Shown here one piece after another: positions 1-10,210 of a stretch of DNA of 64,000 bases. The stretch comes from Ephydatia muelleri. Lineage: Eukaryota; Porifera; Demospongiae; Spongillida; Spongillidae. The position numbers were made by a program, and so were the translations under genes. The first letter of the stretch is position 1; each line of letters opens with the position of its first letter. Location: contig JABACO010000024.1 in the NCBI GenBank assembly GCA_013339895.1, forward strand, positions 1,134,908 to 1,198,907, given 5' to 3'. Under the pieces are notes generated by a model that was not told the DNA's origin, searched no databases, and worked only from the letters and a program-made list of their open reading frames with translations.

Positions 1-630
1 GCCTTCGGGTTCTCTAAATATTGATCATAGGGTCGAACTACTGGTTTCTTCAGCCTACTGGAACGTCGTGGTAGAGCCTGACTGAAATGCTCATCCAAGG
101 ATGACGATTCCCCTGAAGGTGACCTTTCCTCCTCTTGCCCTTCAGGACTATCAGGTACATTTACATCTCCTAACATCTTGTCTTCTTCCACCTGTAGGGG
201 TTCTGCCTGATCCACTGAAGAATCCTGTGGAATATCCTGACATGTTTCTGGCTCTGTTTCCGTTCCTGATAAATCATGATGCCTATGATGACAGTCATTG
301 TGTGCACCTTTGGGGGGGTTCTCTCGATCTGATCCATTTGTTGACTTACTCTTCAACTGATCCGCATGTTTTCTACACACCCTTCCATCCACCTCTACCA
401 GATACGAATAATCACTAAGTTTCTGTACTATGCCCCCTGCGTCGTATCCCTTTCCTTGAATACGTTGAACCCACACTTGTTCCCCTTCCTCAAAGAATCT
501 TGCCTTGGCTTTACGGTCATGATTCATTTTCTGCTTTATGGCTGAATAATCTGACTTCATACCGATGTCTGGTTTCAAAAGGTCCAGTTTAGTTCTCAAT
601 TTCCGGCCATAGATGATTTCAGCTGGAGCT
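1..630 (-). pseudogene. E1 integrase C-terminal region, partial
   Basis: This minus-strand frame is open to the window edge and continues the integrase at 631-1029 after a frameshift. It covers the post-catalytic region: the short segment that normally follows the DDE core (APAEIIYGRKLR-like), a basic stretch, a WV-Q-R motif typical of Gypsy integrase tails, and a hydrophilic tail rich in E, P and S. The tail ends in a basic PRRSSRLKKP motif, and comparable basic ends occur in E2 and E12. There is no stop before base 1, so the true end is outside the window. The call rests on position and composition, because this part of integrase is poorly conserved. Confidence 0.75.
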
Positions 631-1029
631 CTACTCGTGGACTTCTGGGGTGTATTCCTGTACGAAATGAGAAATCTTTGTAAAGTCAGCTCTGCATCTT
701 TCCCTTATTGTCCTTGCTGAGGTATATCTCTGTTTGAACGTTCTCACAGCCCTTTCAGCTAACCCATTTGTTTTGGGGTGATATGGGGTGGAGCATACAT
801 GCACTACATTGTTCTTAGCACAAAATTCTTCGAATTTTTGTGACGTAAATTGAGCTCCATTGTCCGATACAATCATCTTGGGTAGTCCAAGGCGGCAAAA
901 CATTTCTCGCAAGGATTTGATAGTGGCTGATGTTGTTGTTGTTTGATGTTGCTTGATTTCGAGCCACTTGGAGTGTGAGTCAATCACCACCAACCAGTAT
1001 CGCCCATCAAATGGCCCTGCATAGTCCAC
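631..1029 (-). pseudogene. E1 integrase catalytic core, fragment
   Basis: This 132-codon piece starts inside the integrase core. It carries the first catalytic Asp in MDYAGPF, the second in IVSDNGAQFTS and the Glu in NGLAERAVRTFK, with YHPKTNG between them, which is the DDE pattern of retroviral-type integrase. The upstream half of the same integrase lies at 5649-5800, on the far side of E2. The frame is lost after about residue 100: the final residues are unrelated and homology resumes in another frame at 1-630. Integrase would insert the cDNA copy into the genome. Here it is broken by both insertion and frameshift. Confidence 0.85.
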
Positions 1030-1042
1030 ATGGATGCGTGCC

Positions 1043-1337
1043 TGTGGTATCCTGACGTAATGTGTTTACTACCGCAGTAACAATAGGAGCCTGCCAGAGC
1101 AGGTTATAGCGCTAGGCAATGACAGTGCAGATCCTTATCTACTGTTACCCTATTGGCCAGTTTAATGTGGCCTTCTGTGATTGGTCAATGTTATCTATAT
1201 ATGTGCACACACTGTTCTGTTGATCAGATCTTTTATACCACTCTTGTTGCTGGGTCTGGGTTAGCTCTCACTAGCGGCGTTGTCGTCTGCCTTAGCGTGC
1301 GGTAGGATCTAGTTTCGGTCCAACCCAGATTGTAACA
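1043..1337 (+). repeat. E2 5' LTR
   Basis: This 295-bp direct repeat begins TGTGGTATCC and ends TTGTAACA, with the usual TG...CA ends. It contains TATA-like stretches (CTATATATG near 1195 and TTTTATACC near 1233) that could serve as promoter elements. It is identical to the 3' copy apart from one missing G in the run near 1301. Confidence 0.96.
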
Positions 1338-1340
1338 AAT

Positions 1341-1351
1341 TGGCGACGAGG
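1341..1351 (+). promoter_or_regulatory. E2 primer-binding site, tRNA-Ser type
   Basis: TGGCGACGAGG begins three bases after the LTR. It is complementary to the 3' end (CCTCGTCGCCA) of eukaryotic tRNA-Ser species such as the GCT isoacceptor, as I recall that sequence. It would prime minus-strand cDNA synthesis. The same motif occurs in E1, E5 and E12. Confidence 0.85.
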
Positions 1352-1371
1352 GTCAACTTTCGCATGCAGTC

Positions 1372-4300
1372 ATGGCGATCCATGGTGGAATGGCAGAGTT
1401 CGACAGCGCTATCGAGGATTGGCAAGCTTACGCTGAAAGGCTGAGTCAGTACTTCATTGCTAACGACGTGGTGGATGCCACGAAGCAGAGAGCGATTTTA
1501 CTCAGTGTTTGCGGAGCCAAAACCTACAAACTGGTAAAGAGTCTCGTATCCCCACAGAGACCGACGGACAAAACGTATGCCGAACTGGTGGAAACGCTGA
1601 ACAACCACCACAACCCGGCTCCAGCGATAACCGTCAGCAGATTCAAGTTCAATTCAAGAGTGCGGCAGTCCAACGAAAACGTAGCTATGTTCATCTCGGA
1701 GTTGCGACAGTTAGCTACCAAGTGCGATTTCGGTAACAGCCTGGAAGAGATGCTACGCGACCGTATCGTGATAGGGGTAAACGACCCTAACATACAGCGG
1801 AGGCTACTGGCTGAACCGAACCTGACCCTGAGGAAGGCGACGGATATAGCACAGGCTCTGGAAACGGCGGATCGTGGCGCAGCGGATCTGCAGTCAGCCC
1901 AAGCAGTTCCTGTACACGCCATTGAGGGACTGCAAGACGGTAGTAAAGAGCACGCTAGAGGGAAAGGTAGCCCAACTTGTTATAGGTGTGGAGGCAAGCA
2001 CCTGGCTCCAGTCTGCAAGTTCAAGGACGCGGAGTGTTTCTCGTGCGGGAAGATAGGTCACACGGCTCGAGTATGCCGGAAAGCTAAGACATCCGCTGGT
2101 ACTGGCAGGGCAAAAGGGAGTAAAGCAAAGAAATCAGGTGCGTCGAAACCACATAAGGCTAACGCAGTGGTGATCGACGATAGTCTCACAGTCCACACTA
2201 TCTTTAAACTGGGAGGCGGGAGAAAAGCAGCTACTAAGCCACTACTGGTCACTGTAAAAGTGGAGGGCAAGTATTCACTACAGATGGAGGTAGACACAGG
2301 CGCCTCAGTATCCCTGATCAGTGAAGTGACACTCAAGAAGACGTGGACAGACAAGACTCCTAAGCTAGGCCCAACCAACGTGACACTGCAATCCTATTCC
2401 GGTGAAGTCATCAAAGCGTTGGGAGAACTGAATGTGGCTGTGGAGTATGGTGGTCAGAAGAGGAGACTAAGCTTACTGGTGGTGACAGGAAATGGACCAA
2501 GTCTCCTGGGCCGCGATTGGCTGAAACAGTTGAAGCTGAACTGGGGTGAATTATTTCATTTGAACTGTGCTGCTACCTTAACACTGCAAGGAGTGTTGCA
2601 GAGGCATGGAGAGGTGTTCAAAGAGGGGCTAGGCAAGATAAAAGGAATGGAGGTAAAAATCCACTTAGAACCTGGAGCACAGCCACAGTTTTTTCAGCCA
2701 CGGATAGTACCTTTGGCTTTGAGAGCAAGGGTGGAGAAAGAACTGGAGAGGTTGGCAGAGGAAAAGGTCATAGAACCAGTACAGTTCTCGGAGTGGGCAG
2801 CTCCTATTGTTCCAGTTTTCAAGGAGAATGGTTCTGTCAGGATATGCGGGGACTACAAGGTGACGGTGAACAGGTTTGCCAAGACAGAGAAATACCCGTT
2901 ACCACGCATAGAGGACCTTTTTGCAGCTCTATCAGGGGGACAATCATTCACAAAGTTGGACTTAGCAAATGCCTACCTTCAGCTGCCTTTGGAAGATAAG
3001 TCCAGGAACTACGTCACAATCAACACACACAAGGGGCTTTTCAGGTACAATAGGCTACCATTCGGAGTGGCATCAGCGCCAGCTGTATTCCAGAGGACTA
3101 TAGAGAGCCTACTGCAAGGGATCCAGCGGGTGGTGGCGTATATTGACGATATCCTTATCACAGGAGAGTCAGAACAGGAGCACCTGAAGAACCTGGACGA
3201 AGTGTTGAAGAGACTGGAGGCAGCAGGACTGAGATTGAAGGCAGAGAAATGCAAGTTCATGATGGCGGAAGTGGAATACCTGGGATATCGCATCTCAAAG
3301 GAAGGGATTTTTCCTACTTTGGCAAAAGTGACAGCCATCAAAGAGGCTCCAGTACCCAGTAATGTACAGCAGTTGAGATCATTTTTAGGATTGATCAACT
3401 ATTACGGCAAGTTTCTTCCTAATCTGTCATCCAAACTGGCTCCACTGCATTCGCTCCTAGAAAACGGCAAGCCTTGGCAATGGTTGGACATTCATCAGAA
3501 GGCGTTCGATTGTGCTAAAAGCCAGCTGACCTCATCTCAAGTGCTCACACATTTTGATAGCAACAAGGAGGTGATCTTGTTGTGTGACGCGTCACCGTAT
3601 GGAGTTGGGGCAGTCCTAGCACACCGTTTTCCAGACGGCAGTGAGCGACCGATAGCATTCGCCTCAAGAACCTTAGCACCGGCTGAAAGGAACTACTCTC
3701 AACTTGATAAAGAGGGACTGGCTATCATCTTTGGTGTAAAGAAGTTCCACAATTTCCTGATGGGACACCAGTTTACAATCTTCACAGACCATAAACCCTT
3801 GAAGCACCTGTTTGTGGAAGACAAAGCAATACCACCAATGGCATCTGCTAGACTGCAGCGATGGGCATTGATCCTGAGTGCCTACCAGTATAGGATTGTT
3901 CACAAGCCTGGGAAGGAAAATGCTAATGCTGATGTCTTGAGCCGATTGCCACTTCCTGAGTGTCCATCAGAAGTTCCATTACCAGGGGAGACAGTTTTGT
4001 TGCTGGAAACACTAGAAGCATCTCCTGTCAATGCTAAACAGATAGCTAAGTGGACCGAGAGGGACCCTGTCTTGTCAAAGGTCAAGAAGTGGCTCACAGA
4101 TGGATGGCCAGAGAGGGAACGGGAAGAGGATCTTCGACCATACCGACAAAGGAAAGATGAACTAAGCTTGCAAGATGGATGCATCTTGTGGGGACAGAGA
4201 GTCATAGTACCAGAACCAGGTCATAAGTTGGTGGTTGAGGAACTTCATGCGGGGCATCAAGGTATCTCCAGGATGAAGAGTCTGGCCAGGAGCTTCGTGT

Positions 4301-5340
4301 GGTGGCCTAAGTTGGACGCAGACTTAGAGGACAGAGCCAAGAGGTGCGAGATCTGTCAAGTCCATCAGAAGGCTCCGGCACCAGCACCCTTACACCCATG
4401 GGAGTGGCCAGAAATGCCATGGTGTCGACTTCATCTGGATTACGCAGGCCCTTTTCAAGGAAAGATGTTTCTACTGATCATAGATGCTCACAGCAAATGG
4501 TTGGATGCTCATGTGGTAGAATCTGCTACTTCAGCAGTGACAATACAGAAGCTGGAGTCATCTTTCTCATGTCATGGATTGCCTGTAACAGTTGTAACTG
4601 ACAACGGCAGTGCTTTCACCAGTCAGGAGTTTAAAGATTTTCTAAGGAGTAATGGTGTCAAGCATGTCACAACTTCTCCCTATCATCCAGCCTCAAATGG
4701 GCTTGTGGAGAGAGCGGTGCAAACCATGAAGATGGCTTTAAAGAAGACAGCAGACAAAAGGATGTCAGTAGAAAGTCGCCTGTTGCAGTTTCTCTTTCAG
4801 TATAGAATCACTCCCCACACCACTACAGGATTGTCACCGGCTGAGCTCCTGATGGGACGAAGGCTGCGCTCCCACTTATCGCTGTTGCATCCTGGTGTGG
4901 AGGAGAGGGTGAAGGCTACCCAAGAAAAACAGAGGAAGTACCATGACAGAGGGGCAAGAGAACGGTCATTCAATGTTGGAGATCATGTTTGGGCTCGTAA
5001 CTACAGTAGGGGACCAAAATGGCTAAGTGGTGTGATCTCAGGGATCCGAGGTCCTGTATCTGTCTGGGTGGAGTTGTCAGATGGGGGCAAGGTGAAAAGG
5101 CACTATGACCAGATTCGTGCAAGAGTTGCACCCATAGAGATGGAGGAAGCACCGACTACCGTGACACAGGACAACAACACTTGGAGTGACTTCGTACCTG
5201 CTGTGGAACCTGATCTTCAACCTGCAGCAGAACCAGAACCGCAACCTCCTCCTTTACATGCACCAGCAGATGGACCTGAACTAAGGCGATCTGGACGGAC
5301 CAGAAGGCCTCCTGTGAGGTTTAATGAGGAAGATAATTAA
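1372..5340 (+). CDS. E2 Gag-Pol polyprotein, intact
   Basis: This 1322-residue polyprotein starts at an ATG 21 bases past the primer site. In order it contains: a Gag capsid region (about 1-195); two zinc knuckles from residue 203 (CYRCGGKH and CFSCGKIGH, of C-x2-C-x3/4-H-x4-C type); an aspartic protease with VDTGASVS (Asp near 308); RT with YIDDIL near 590; RNase H with CDASPYG near 739 and TDHKPL; and integrase with an HHCC finger starting at HAGHQG (near 959). The integrase DDE residues are near D1023, D1077 and E1113, giving the expected 35-residue D-to-E spacing. The tail is Pro-rich and ends in a basic RRSGRTRRPP motif. Gag and Pol share one frame with no stop or slippage site. It lies in a TSD-flanked element, and every hallmark residue I checked is present. 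Confidence 0.97.
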   Translation: MAIHGGMAEFDSAIEDWQAYAERLSQYFIANDVVDATKQRAILLSVCGAKTYKLVKSLVSPQRPTDKTYAELVETLNNHHNPAPAITVSRFKFNSRVRQSNENVAMFISELRQLATKCDFGNSLEEMLRDRIVIGVNDPNIQRRLLAEPNLTLRKATDIAQALETADRGAADLQSAQAVPVHAIEGLQDGSKEHARGKGSPTCYRCGGKHLAPVCKFKDAECFSCGKIGHTARVCRKAKTSAGTGRAKGSKAKKSGASKPHKANAVVIDDSLTVHTIFKLGGGRKAATKPLLVTVKVEGKYSLQMEVDTGASVSLISEVTLKKTWTDKTPKLGPTNVTLQSYSGEVIKALGELNVAVEYGGQKRRLSLLVVTGNGPSLLGRDWLKQLKLNWGELFHLNCAATLTLQGVLQRHGEVFKEGLGKIKGMEVKIHLEPGAQPQFFQPRIVPLALRARVEKELERLAEEKVIEPVQFSEWAAPIVPVFKENGSVRICGDYKVTVNRFAKTEKYPLPRIEDLFAALSGGQSFTKLDLANAYLQLPLEDKSRNYVTINTHKGLFRYNRLPFGVASAPAVFQRTIESLLQGIQRVVAYIDDILITGESEQEHLKNLDEVLKRLEAAGLRLKAEKCKFMMAEVEYLGYRISKEGIFPTLAKVTAIKEAPVPSNVQQLRSFLGLINYYGKFLPNLSSKLAPLHSLLENGKPWQWLDIHQKAFDCAKSQLTSSQVLTHFDSNKEVILLCDASPYGVGAVLAHRFPDGSERPIAFASRTLAPAERNYSQLDKEGLAIIFGVKKFHNFLMGHQFTIFTDHKPLKHLFVEDKAIPPMASARLQRWALILSAYQYRIVHKPGKENANADVLSRLPLPECPSEVPLPGETVLLLETLEASPVNAKQIAKWTERDPVLSKVKKWLTDGWPEREREEDLRPYRQRKDELSLQDGCILWGQRVIVPEPGHKLVVEELHAGHQGISRMKSLARSFVWWPKLDADLEDRAKRCEICQVHQKAPAPAPLHPWEWPEMPWCRLHLDYAGPFQGKMFLLIIDAHSKWLDAHVVESATSAVTIQKLESSFSCHGLPVTVVTDNGSAFTSQEFKDFLRSNGVKHVTTSPYHPASNGLVERAVQTMKMALKKTADKRMSVESRLLQFLFQYRITPHTTTGLSPAELLMGRRLRSHLSLLHPGVEERVKATQEKQRKYHDRGARERSFNVGDHVWARNYSRGPKWLSGVISGIRGPVSVWVELSDGGKVKRHYDQIRARVAPIEMEEAPTTVTQDNNTWSDFVPAVEPDLQPAAEPEPQPPPLHAPADGPELRRSGRTRRPPVRFNEEDN

Positions 5341-5352
5341 GGAAGGAGGAAG
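5341..5352 (+). promoter_or_regulatory. E2 polypurine tract
   Basis: GGAAGGAGGAAG directly follows the gag-pol stop codon and abuts the 3' LTR, where plus-strand priming is expected. Confidence 0.85.
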
Positions 5353-5648
5353 TGTGGTATCCTGACGTAATGTGTTTACTACCGCAGTAACAATAGGAGC
5401 CTGCCAGAGCAGGTTATAGCGCTAGGCAATGACAGTGCAGATCCTTATCTACTGTTACCCTATTGGCCAGTTTAATGTGGCCTTCTGTGATTGGTCAATG
5501 TTATCTATATATGTGCACACACTGTTCTGTTGATCAGATCTTTTATACCACTCTTGTTGCTGGGTCTGGGTTAGCTCTCACTAGCGGCGTTGTCGTCTGC
5601 CTTAGCGTGCGGGTAGGATCTAGTTTCGGTCCAACCCAGATTGTAACA
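5353..5648 (+). repeat. E2 3' LTR
   Basis: This 296-bp copy of the 1043-1337 LTR has one extra G in a GG/GGG run. It is followed at once by the TSD GTGCC and then by E1 integrase sequence in reverse orientation. Confidence 0.96.
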
Positions 5649-6741
5649 GTGCCCATGGCTCTGAGGGAGCATTCCAGGAGTACAACAATGTCTCTGGTTC
5701 TCGTGGACGATTTTGCTGACATGGGTCACACCCCCTTACATGTTGCTCCACATCTCTGTCGATGTTCGGCCACCACACGTAGAAACGTGCCAAGGCCCTC
5801 ATGGCCCAAATACCTGGGTGCCCATTGTGCAATGTCTCCAAGATGGTCGTTCTGATCTTCTCAGGAACAATTATTCTTCCTTGCCACATTAGAATGCCAT
5901 CTTCATACGACACTGAGTCCCGTTTTTCGTAAAAGATCAATAACTCTGATGGAACCAAACTCCTGTCTCTGGGCCAACCCCTGTCAACATATGCTATCAC
6001 TCGTGACAATAGGCTACTACGTACTGTCTCTTTCCGCAACTCTCTTTTTGTCAGTGGTAGGTCTGAAATCCGCATATTCAGCAATGTACATGTATGACTT
6101 TGTGTGTCCCCGAGTCGATCGCTGGCCGTTGTAATAGGCAGCCTAGACAATGAGTCTGCTACCACATTGTCTTTTCCTTGCACATATTGCAAGTCATAGT
6201 TAAAAGCACTTAGTGTTACTGCCCATCGTTGTAACCTGTTTGCTGCCATTTTTGGTATCTCCCGTTTTTCCCCTAGGATTCTCTCCAAAGGTTTGTGATC
6301 AGTCCTCAAGGAAAATTTGCGACCAAAGATGTACTGATAGAATTTGGTCACACCAAATATTATGGCTAGAGCCTCCTTGTCTATCACTGAGTATTGTTTC
6401 TCTCTGTCATTGAAAGTCCGCGATGCATACGCCACAGGCTTTTCCGTCCCATCCTGTAATCTGTGTGACAGTACTGCTCCTACCCCCTGGTTGCTGGCAT
6501 CTGTAACCATTATTAAGGGTAAGTCTTCCCTGTAATGCACCAGTGTATCCTCAGATGTCACTGCTTGTTTCAGCTTTTGGAAAATATCGTCACTGGCCTT
6601 GGACCAGTGCCATTTTACTGAGTCCTTGGTCAATGTGTACAAGGGCGCACACATGGGGTGTAAGTTAGGAATGAATCTAGAGTAGAAGTTAACAGCCCCC
6701 AAGACTGATCGTAGCTCTTTTGCATTTGTTGGTGCTGGCAT
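5649..6741 (-). pseudogene. E1 RT thumb, RNase H and integrase zinc finger
   Basis: The minus frame from 6741 begins in the RT connection (ELRSVLGAVNFYSRFIPNL). It passes through RNase H with VTDASNQGVGAVLSH, the YSVIDKEALAI core and RTDHKPLERI. It then reaches the integrase HHCC finger (HNGHPGI ... CDPCQQ) and stops where E2 is inserted. The natural continuation is at 1029 and below. The open frame runs a few codons into the E2 LTR by chance. RNase H motifs look intact. The piece is separated from the RT palm (6630-7343) by a frameshift near 6700. Confidence 0.9.
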
Positions 6742-7343
6742 GTTTCTAACTGCTTCAATACGTTCCTGAGTGGGATGGGGCCATGTTTGTCAATGCGGTA
6801 CCCCAAATATGTTACTTCAGATTGTAAAAATGTGCACTTTGCTCTTTTTAAGCGTATGTTGGCTTGGTTTAACTTCTGTAGTACCTCTCGAAGTAGCTGT
6901 AAATGCTCCGCTTTGGTCTTCCCAGCAACTATAATGTCGTCGATGTACACCGCTGTATGAGGTATGCCAGCTAGGATCTTGTCCATGGTCTTTTGGAAAA
7001 TAGCTGGTGCAAAACTAACCCCAAATGGGAGCCGCTTGTACCAATAATAACCCATGTGTGTGGCTATCACCATGAATTTCCTGGAGTCCTTGTCCACTTC
7101 CATTTGTAGGTAAGCATCTGACAGATCAATCTTCGAGAAATACTCACTGCCCCCCAGCTTGGCTGCTATATCTTCAAACCTTGGGAGAGGGTGTGGATCC
7201 ACAAACACATACTGGTTAATGGTAGCCTTGAAGTCCACACAGATACGCATTTTTCCATTCTGTTTTGGAATACACACTATGGGTGAAGACCACTCAATGG
7301 GAGTAGATGTGGTATCAACAGGCTCCAAGATATCTCCTGCCAC
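6630..7343 (-). pseudogene. E1 reverse transcriptase palm and fingers
   Basis: This 237-codon frame holds the RT core: SPIVCIPKQNGKMRICVDFK, the FSKIDLSDAYLQ motif with the first catalytic Asp, KRLPFGVSFAPAIFQ, and the active-site box VYIDDIIVAG. The sequence then leaves frame near the thumb and the reading moves to the next frame down. The N-terminal junction with the protease ORF is also frameshifted near 7343. RT would copy the element RNA into cDNA. The active site is still readable although the polyprotein is not. Confidence 0.92.
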
Positions 7344-8412
7344 AAGTCGGTTTTAACTCTGCTTCCACTGCACTCTGTAATGGAAAAGGTATAGGTCTGG
7401 CTGAAAATACCTTGGGGATAGCCCCTTCCTTCATGTGTACTACTGCCTTGTGTCCTGCAATGGTACTTGGAGCCTCCCTAAACACCCATGCGAACTCTGA
7501 CAACAATGGTTCCACTTCTTCCTCCCTTCTACTGCCTGATTTCGTATCTACTGTGTCTCCACTTTTCTTGACTGTACAAATGTGAACCCCGGGTGGCATC
7601 TTGACGTCAAATGCCACACACCAATCTAACCCAAACAATGGTTTGTCATGTTCCTTGATAACAATCACCAACACCTTTCGTACCCTTTCAAACGCTTTTA
7701 CTGACACCCATGTTTCACCAAGTGTTTGCACTGTGACATTAGTGTAGGCCAGCAGTGGTACAGTAGGGCTCAAGCGTGGTGACCCTATTTTTCTCCAGAT
7801 ATTTTCATTTATCACCGATCTAGCTGCACCAGGGTCATACAGCATCTTTGTTTTGTGACCCTCCATGATTACCGTCAATCTTGCTGTGAGGCCTTTAATC
7901 GCCCGTACCTGGACAACATTAATGTCACTGTCTTCTTCACTGGGTCCTGTGTCCTCTGCCATCTCTTCTCTGTCCCCTGTGTTGACTGCCTGGATCCTCC
8001 TGCTTTTGTCTCTCTTGTTCATGATGACTGCATTCCCAGACTTAACACATACTTTTCCCATATGATTCATCCCCCCACAAGCATGACACGTTATTCCTTT
8101 TGCCGGACAACTCATCCCCTTTTGATGTCTCTGCTTTCCGCATTGAAAACAATCCACTCCCTCTGTCAATCTCCATGGCGAGCCTTTCTTGTGTTTCTGT
8201 GCGTCCCCTGATGACCAAGGCTTATCTCTCACCCGCCGCACACTTGCTTCGCTAACCTGATCAGCGCTGGCCATCTCTCGAATTCGCTGCTGCTGGGTAG
8301 TGGCTTGTTCCAGTATAAGAGCTGAAGCTTCTACTTGCTGTATCGTGGCATCATTTGTCGTATGCAGACGAAAAAGCTCCTGTTGCCACGCGTCATTGTT
8401 GATGCCCAACAC
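7315..8412 (-). pseudogene. E1 nucleocapsid zinc knuckles and aspartic protease
   Basis: The frame carries late Gag sequence, then Cys/His clusters (CFQCGKQRH ... C and CHACGGMNHMGKVC), then a retropepsin-like region. The expected D-T/S-G-A protease motif reads YDPGAARSVIN here, so a Pro replaces the Thr or Ser next to the catalytic Asp. That would be expected to impair the enzyme. A downstream GLDW motif and the linker to RT follow. Upstream gag is in another frame (8412-8834). The element was presumably a single Gag-Pol frame like E2. Confidence 0.88.
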
Positions 8413-8834
8413 TAATTGATCACGTAACCGTTCATTCCATAACCGCAGTTTCCAGCTATTGCCCGCAACGCACTAAGGAACTGCGTAACTGTCTCCCCGT
8501 CCTTTCGCTTACGAAGGGTAAACTTGACTCTCTCTGCCAGAATACATGTATCTTTCCGGAAATGTTTACCAAGTGTCTCCTTAAGCGCAACGTAGGTTTT
8601 GGTCGCCACATCTTCAGGTCTGTAGTGGTCGACTACCACCTTAAACGCATCCGGTCCAATTTTAGAAAGAAGCAAGTTACGCCGAACGTTTGCTGTTGCG
8701 TTCCCCTCGAGCAGGCCATGCAGTGCCAACTCGGTTTCGAATCTTTGAATGTAATACTCCCACTCTTCTCCCATCTTATCAAAACGTTCAAACCTGAACC
8801 TCTGGACTGCCGCTTGTATCGCCGCTGCGTCCAT
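8412..8834 (-). pseudogene. E1 gag, N-terminal capsid region
   Basis: The start ATG overlaps the end of the tRNA-Ser primer-site region. The 140 codons show a typical Gypsy Gag pattern: a WEYYIQRFE-like helix, an ALKETLGKHF-like segment, and TVTQFLSALRAIAGNCGYG, the counterpart of NVAMFISELRQLATKCDFG in E2. The frame is lost shortly after this conserved helix. Gag would form the particle that packages the element RNA. Confidence 0.88.
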
Positions 8835-8836
8835 AC

Positions 8837-8847
8837 CCTCGTCGCCA
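8837..8847 (-). promoter_or_regulatory. E1 primer-binding site, tRNA-Ser type
   Basis: On the minus strand this reads TGGCGACGAGG, four bases inside the LTR end and just upstream of the gag ATG. It is identical to the E2, E5 and E12 sites. Confidence 0.85.
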
Positions 8848-8851
8848 AATA

Positions 8852-8975
8852 TGTAGGGAAACTCGACTTTAATCCAACTCCTTTATCACGCGCATGCCTA
8901 AAAACATGAACACTAATCAATGCACACCTATTCTAAATAATGTCTCACTACTCTTATTACATGCAAGTCCCTACA
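8852..8975 (-). repeat. E1 5' LTR, 124 bp
   Basis: The terminal inverted bases TGTAGGGA and TCCCTACA bound this segment. Its inner end sits four bases from the primer site. Its outer end coincides with the point where sequence similar to 30788 and 43300 (AATCTATTTGC) resumes. No second LTR copy is in the window to confirm it. Confidence 0.75.
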
Positions 8976-9640
8976 AACCTAATCTATTTGCTCCAGTCCA
9001 TGCCATCAGAGATAACAAACAGATATTGATACAGCATATAAAGCTATAACTGTGTTTCATAAATGAATCTGAAACTGGAAACCGTATATGGTTTAGCAGT
9101 TAATTTTAATTGCCACCTTGGAATGTTTTGTGCTATTAACACTTTGACTGACTATTGCCCACAGCAGTAATGCTTTGTACATGTGTGACCATCTCATGGA
9201 GTCAAAGATGAGTTCATATTCCTGCGAGTTGGGTAGTTTTGTATGCTAGTTGCTGGTGAAAGCATTGAACATGACATCACTCATGTATGAGGATTGGAGA
9301 GGGCTGACTGACAAGATGGGCTTCACCTACAAGATGATAACGGTACTGCAAACTCATGAGTCACCCATGATGTCTTATTTTAAGAGAGGGAGAGACAAAT
9401 AGTTGTGTGTATGGAAGTACTTGGAGAGTCCGTGCAGGGGTTCGTTGGTGTGATCAATATCATTGGTGCACTAATATCCTGACAAGTAAAGCTATTCTCA
9501 TATTGCCTAGTATGGGTTTGGCAAAATATAAACAGCTTTTGGTCATTGAAAGGGTTCATACAATACAGCGCAAGCTTGGGATTTATAATTTTATCCGCTT
9601 GATGGCATTTTGAATGTTCTCCTTGATGCCATGACATGCA
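8976..9640. repeat. Segmentally duplicated intron-like block R1, copy 1
   Basis: No ORF or RNA is recognised here. The block is similar over hundreds of bases to 30788-31735, 43300-44400, 47250-47930 and 56800-57070. Shared landmarks include TATGGTTTAGNAGTTAAT, GACCATCTCATGGAGTCAAAG and TACTTGGAGAGTCC. Confidence 0.8.
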
Positions 9641-9656
9641 GTTAAGGTCTACAATC

Positions 9657-9757
9657 AGCCTGATTTATATTAGCCCCAATTTTAACTAGTGCCTTTACTA
9701 CATCAAGATATCTATGAAACTTGATGTTTTAATGGATTCCAACCATGCAGCAATAGA
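9657..9757 (-). pseudogene. Decayed ankyrin-repeat exon
   Basis: The minus strand resembles the intact exon at 34225-34323, including the downstream helix coding for LDVVKAL and the loop giving GANINQA, and the flanks match as well. It carries a small indel and substitutions that break the frame in the middle (near CATAGATATC), and the acceptor AG before the exon is altered. It is read as a dead duplicate of the 34-kb exon. The identification rests on that paralogue rather than on its own translation. Confidence 0.7.
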
Positions 9758-10210
9758 AATGTCTGCATCTTAAACCAGTGAAGGTGAGGATTGACACATT
9801 ACACATGACAGATGTACAAAGGTTGGTAAAATGGAGATGACCATTCCCATCACCCAAGGCAAGGTCATGCTCTCAAGTGGACAACTGAAGAAATTTCTGA
9901 ATCCCTAGCTAGACTACACCTAGCATTGTACAAGGTGTTTCTACAATTTTTTGAATGGTTATTAACATTATGTCACCCAATGATGGAGTGGTGGGTGCAC
10001 CAGACATCTGTCTGTGGACATTACATGTTGTGCATGACCCTATAATGTATGACCTTTGTGATGACATAATATACATTGATGTACTTTGAAAAGTCCCTCT
10101 ATTGAAGTGTGTTACAAGCTACATGGAGTGACTGGAGAAGACCTACTGTACCCATCCCATTCAGAAGTCTCGATTGGAGTTTAGCAACAAGACAAACTGG
10201 ACACACCTAC

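Larger units (their letters stand above)
1043..5648 (+). mobile_element. E2: young, apparently intact Ty3/Gypsy LTR retrotransposon nested in E1
   Basis: Two direct LTRs (1043-1337 and 5353-5648) differ only by one extra G in the right copy. They are flanked by a perfect 5-bp target-site duplication, GTGCC, at 1038-1042 and 5649-5653. Next to the left LTR is a tRNA-Ser primer site, and next to the right LTR a purine tract. One uninterrupted 1322-codon ORF fills the middle. All catalytic motifs of protease, RT, RNase H and integrase are present. The near-identity of the LTRs implies a recent insertion. This is the only element in the window that looks potentially autonomous. Confidence 0.97.
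1..8975 (-). mobile_element. E1: old Ty3/Gypsy LTR retrotransposon, split by E2 and running off the left edge
   Basis: Reading the minus strand from 8975 down to base 1, the order is LTR, tRNA-Ser primer site, gag, zinc knuckles, protease, RT, RNase H, integrase and a basic C-terminal tail. This is the standard Ty3/Gypsy order. The integrase is cut at 1043/5648 by element E2. Several frameshifts separate the coding pieces, so the copy is dead. The right border is supported twice: LTR-like ends TGTAGGGA/TCCCTACA at 8852-8975, and sequence from 8976 that matches uninterrupted paralogous DNA near 30788 and 43300. The other LTR lies beyond the left edge. Confidence 0.9.

Noticed and set aside
1509..5152. 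Several ORFs of 60-132 codons antisense or out of frame to E2 gag-pol
   Set aside because: Shadows of the 1322-codon ORF, with no motifs of their own.
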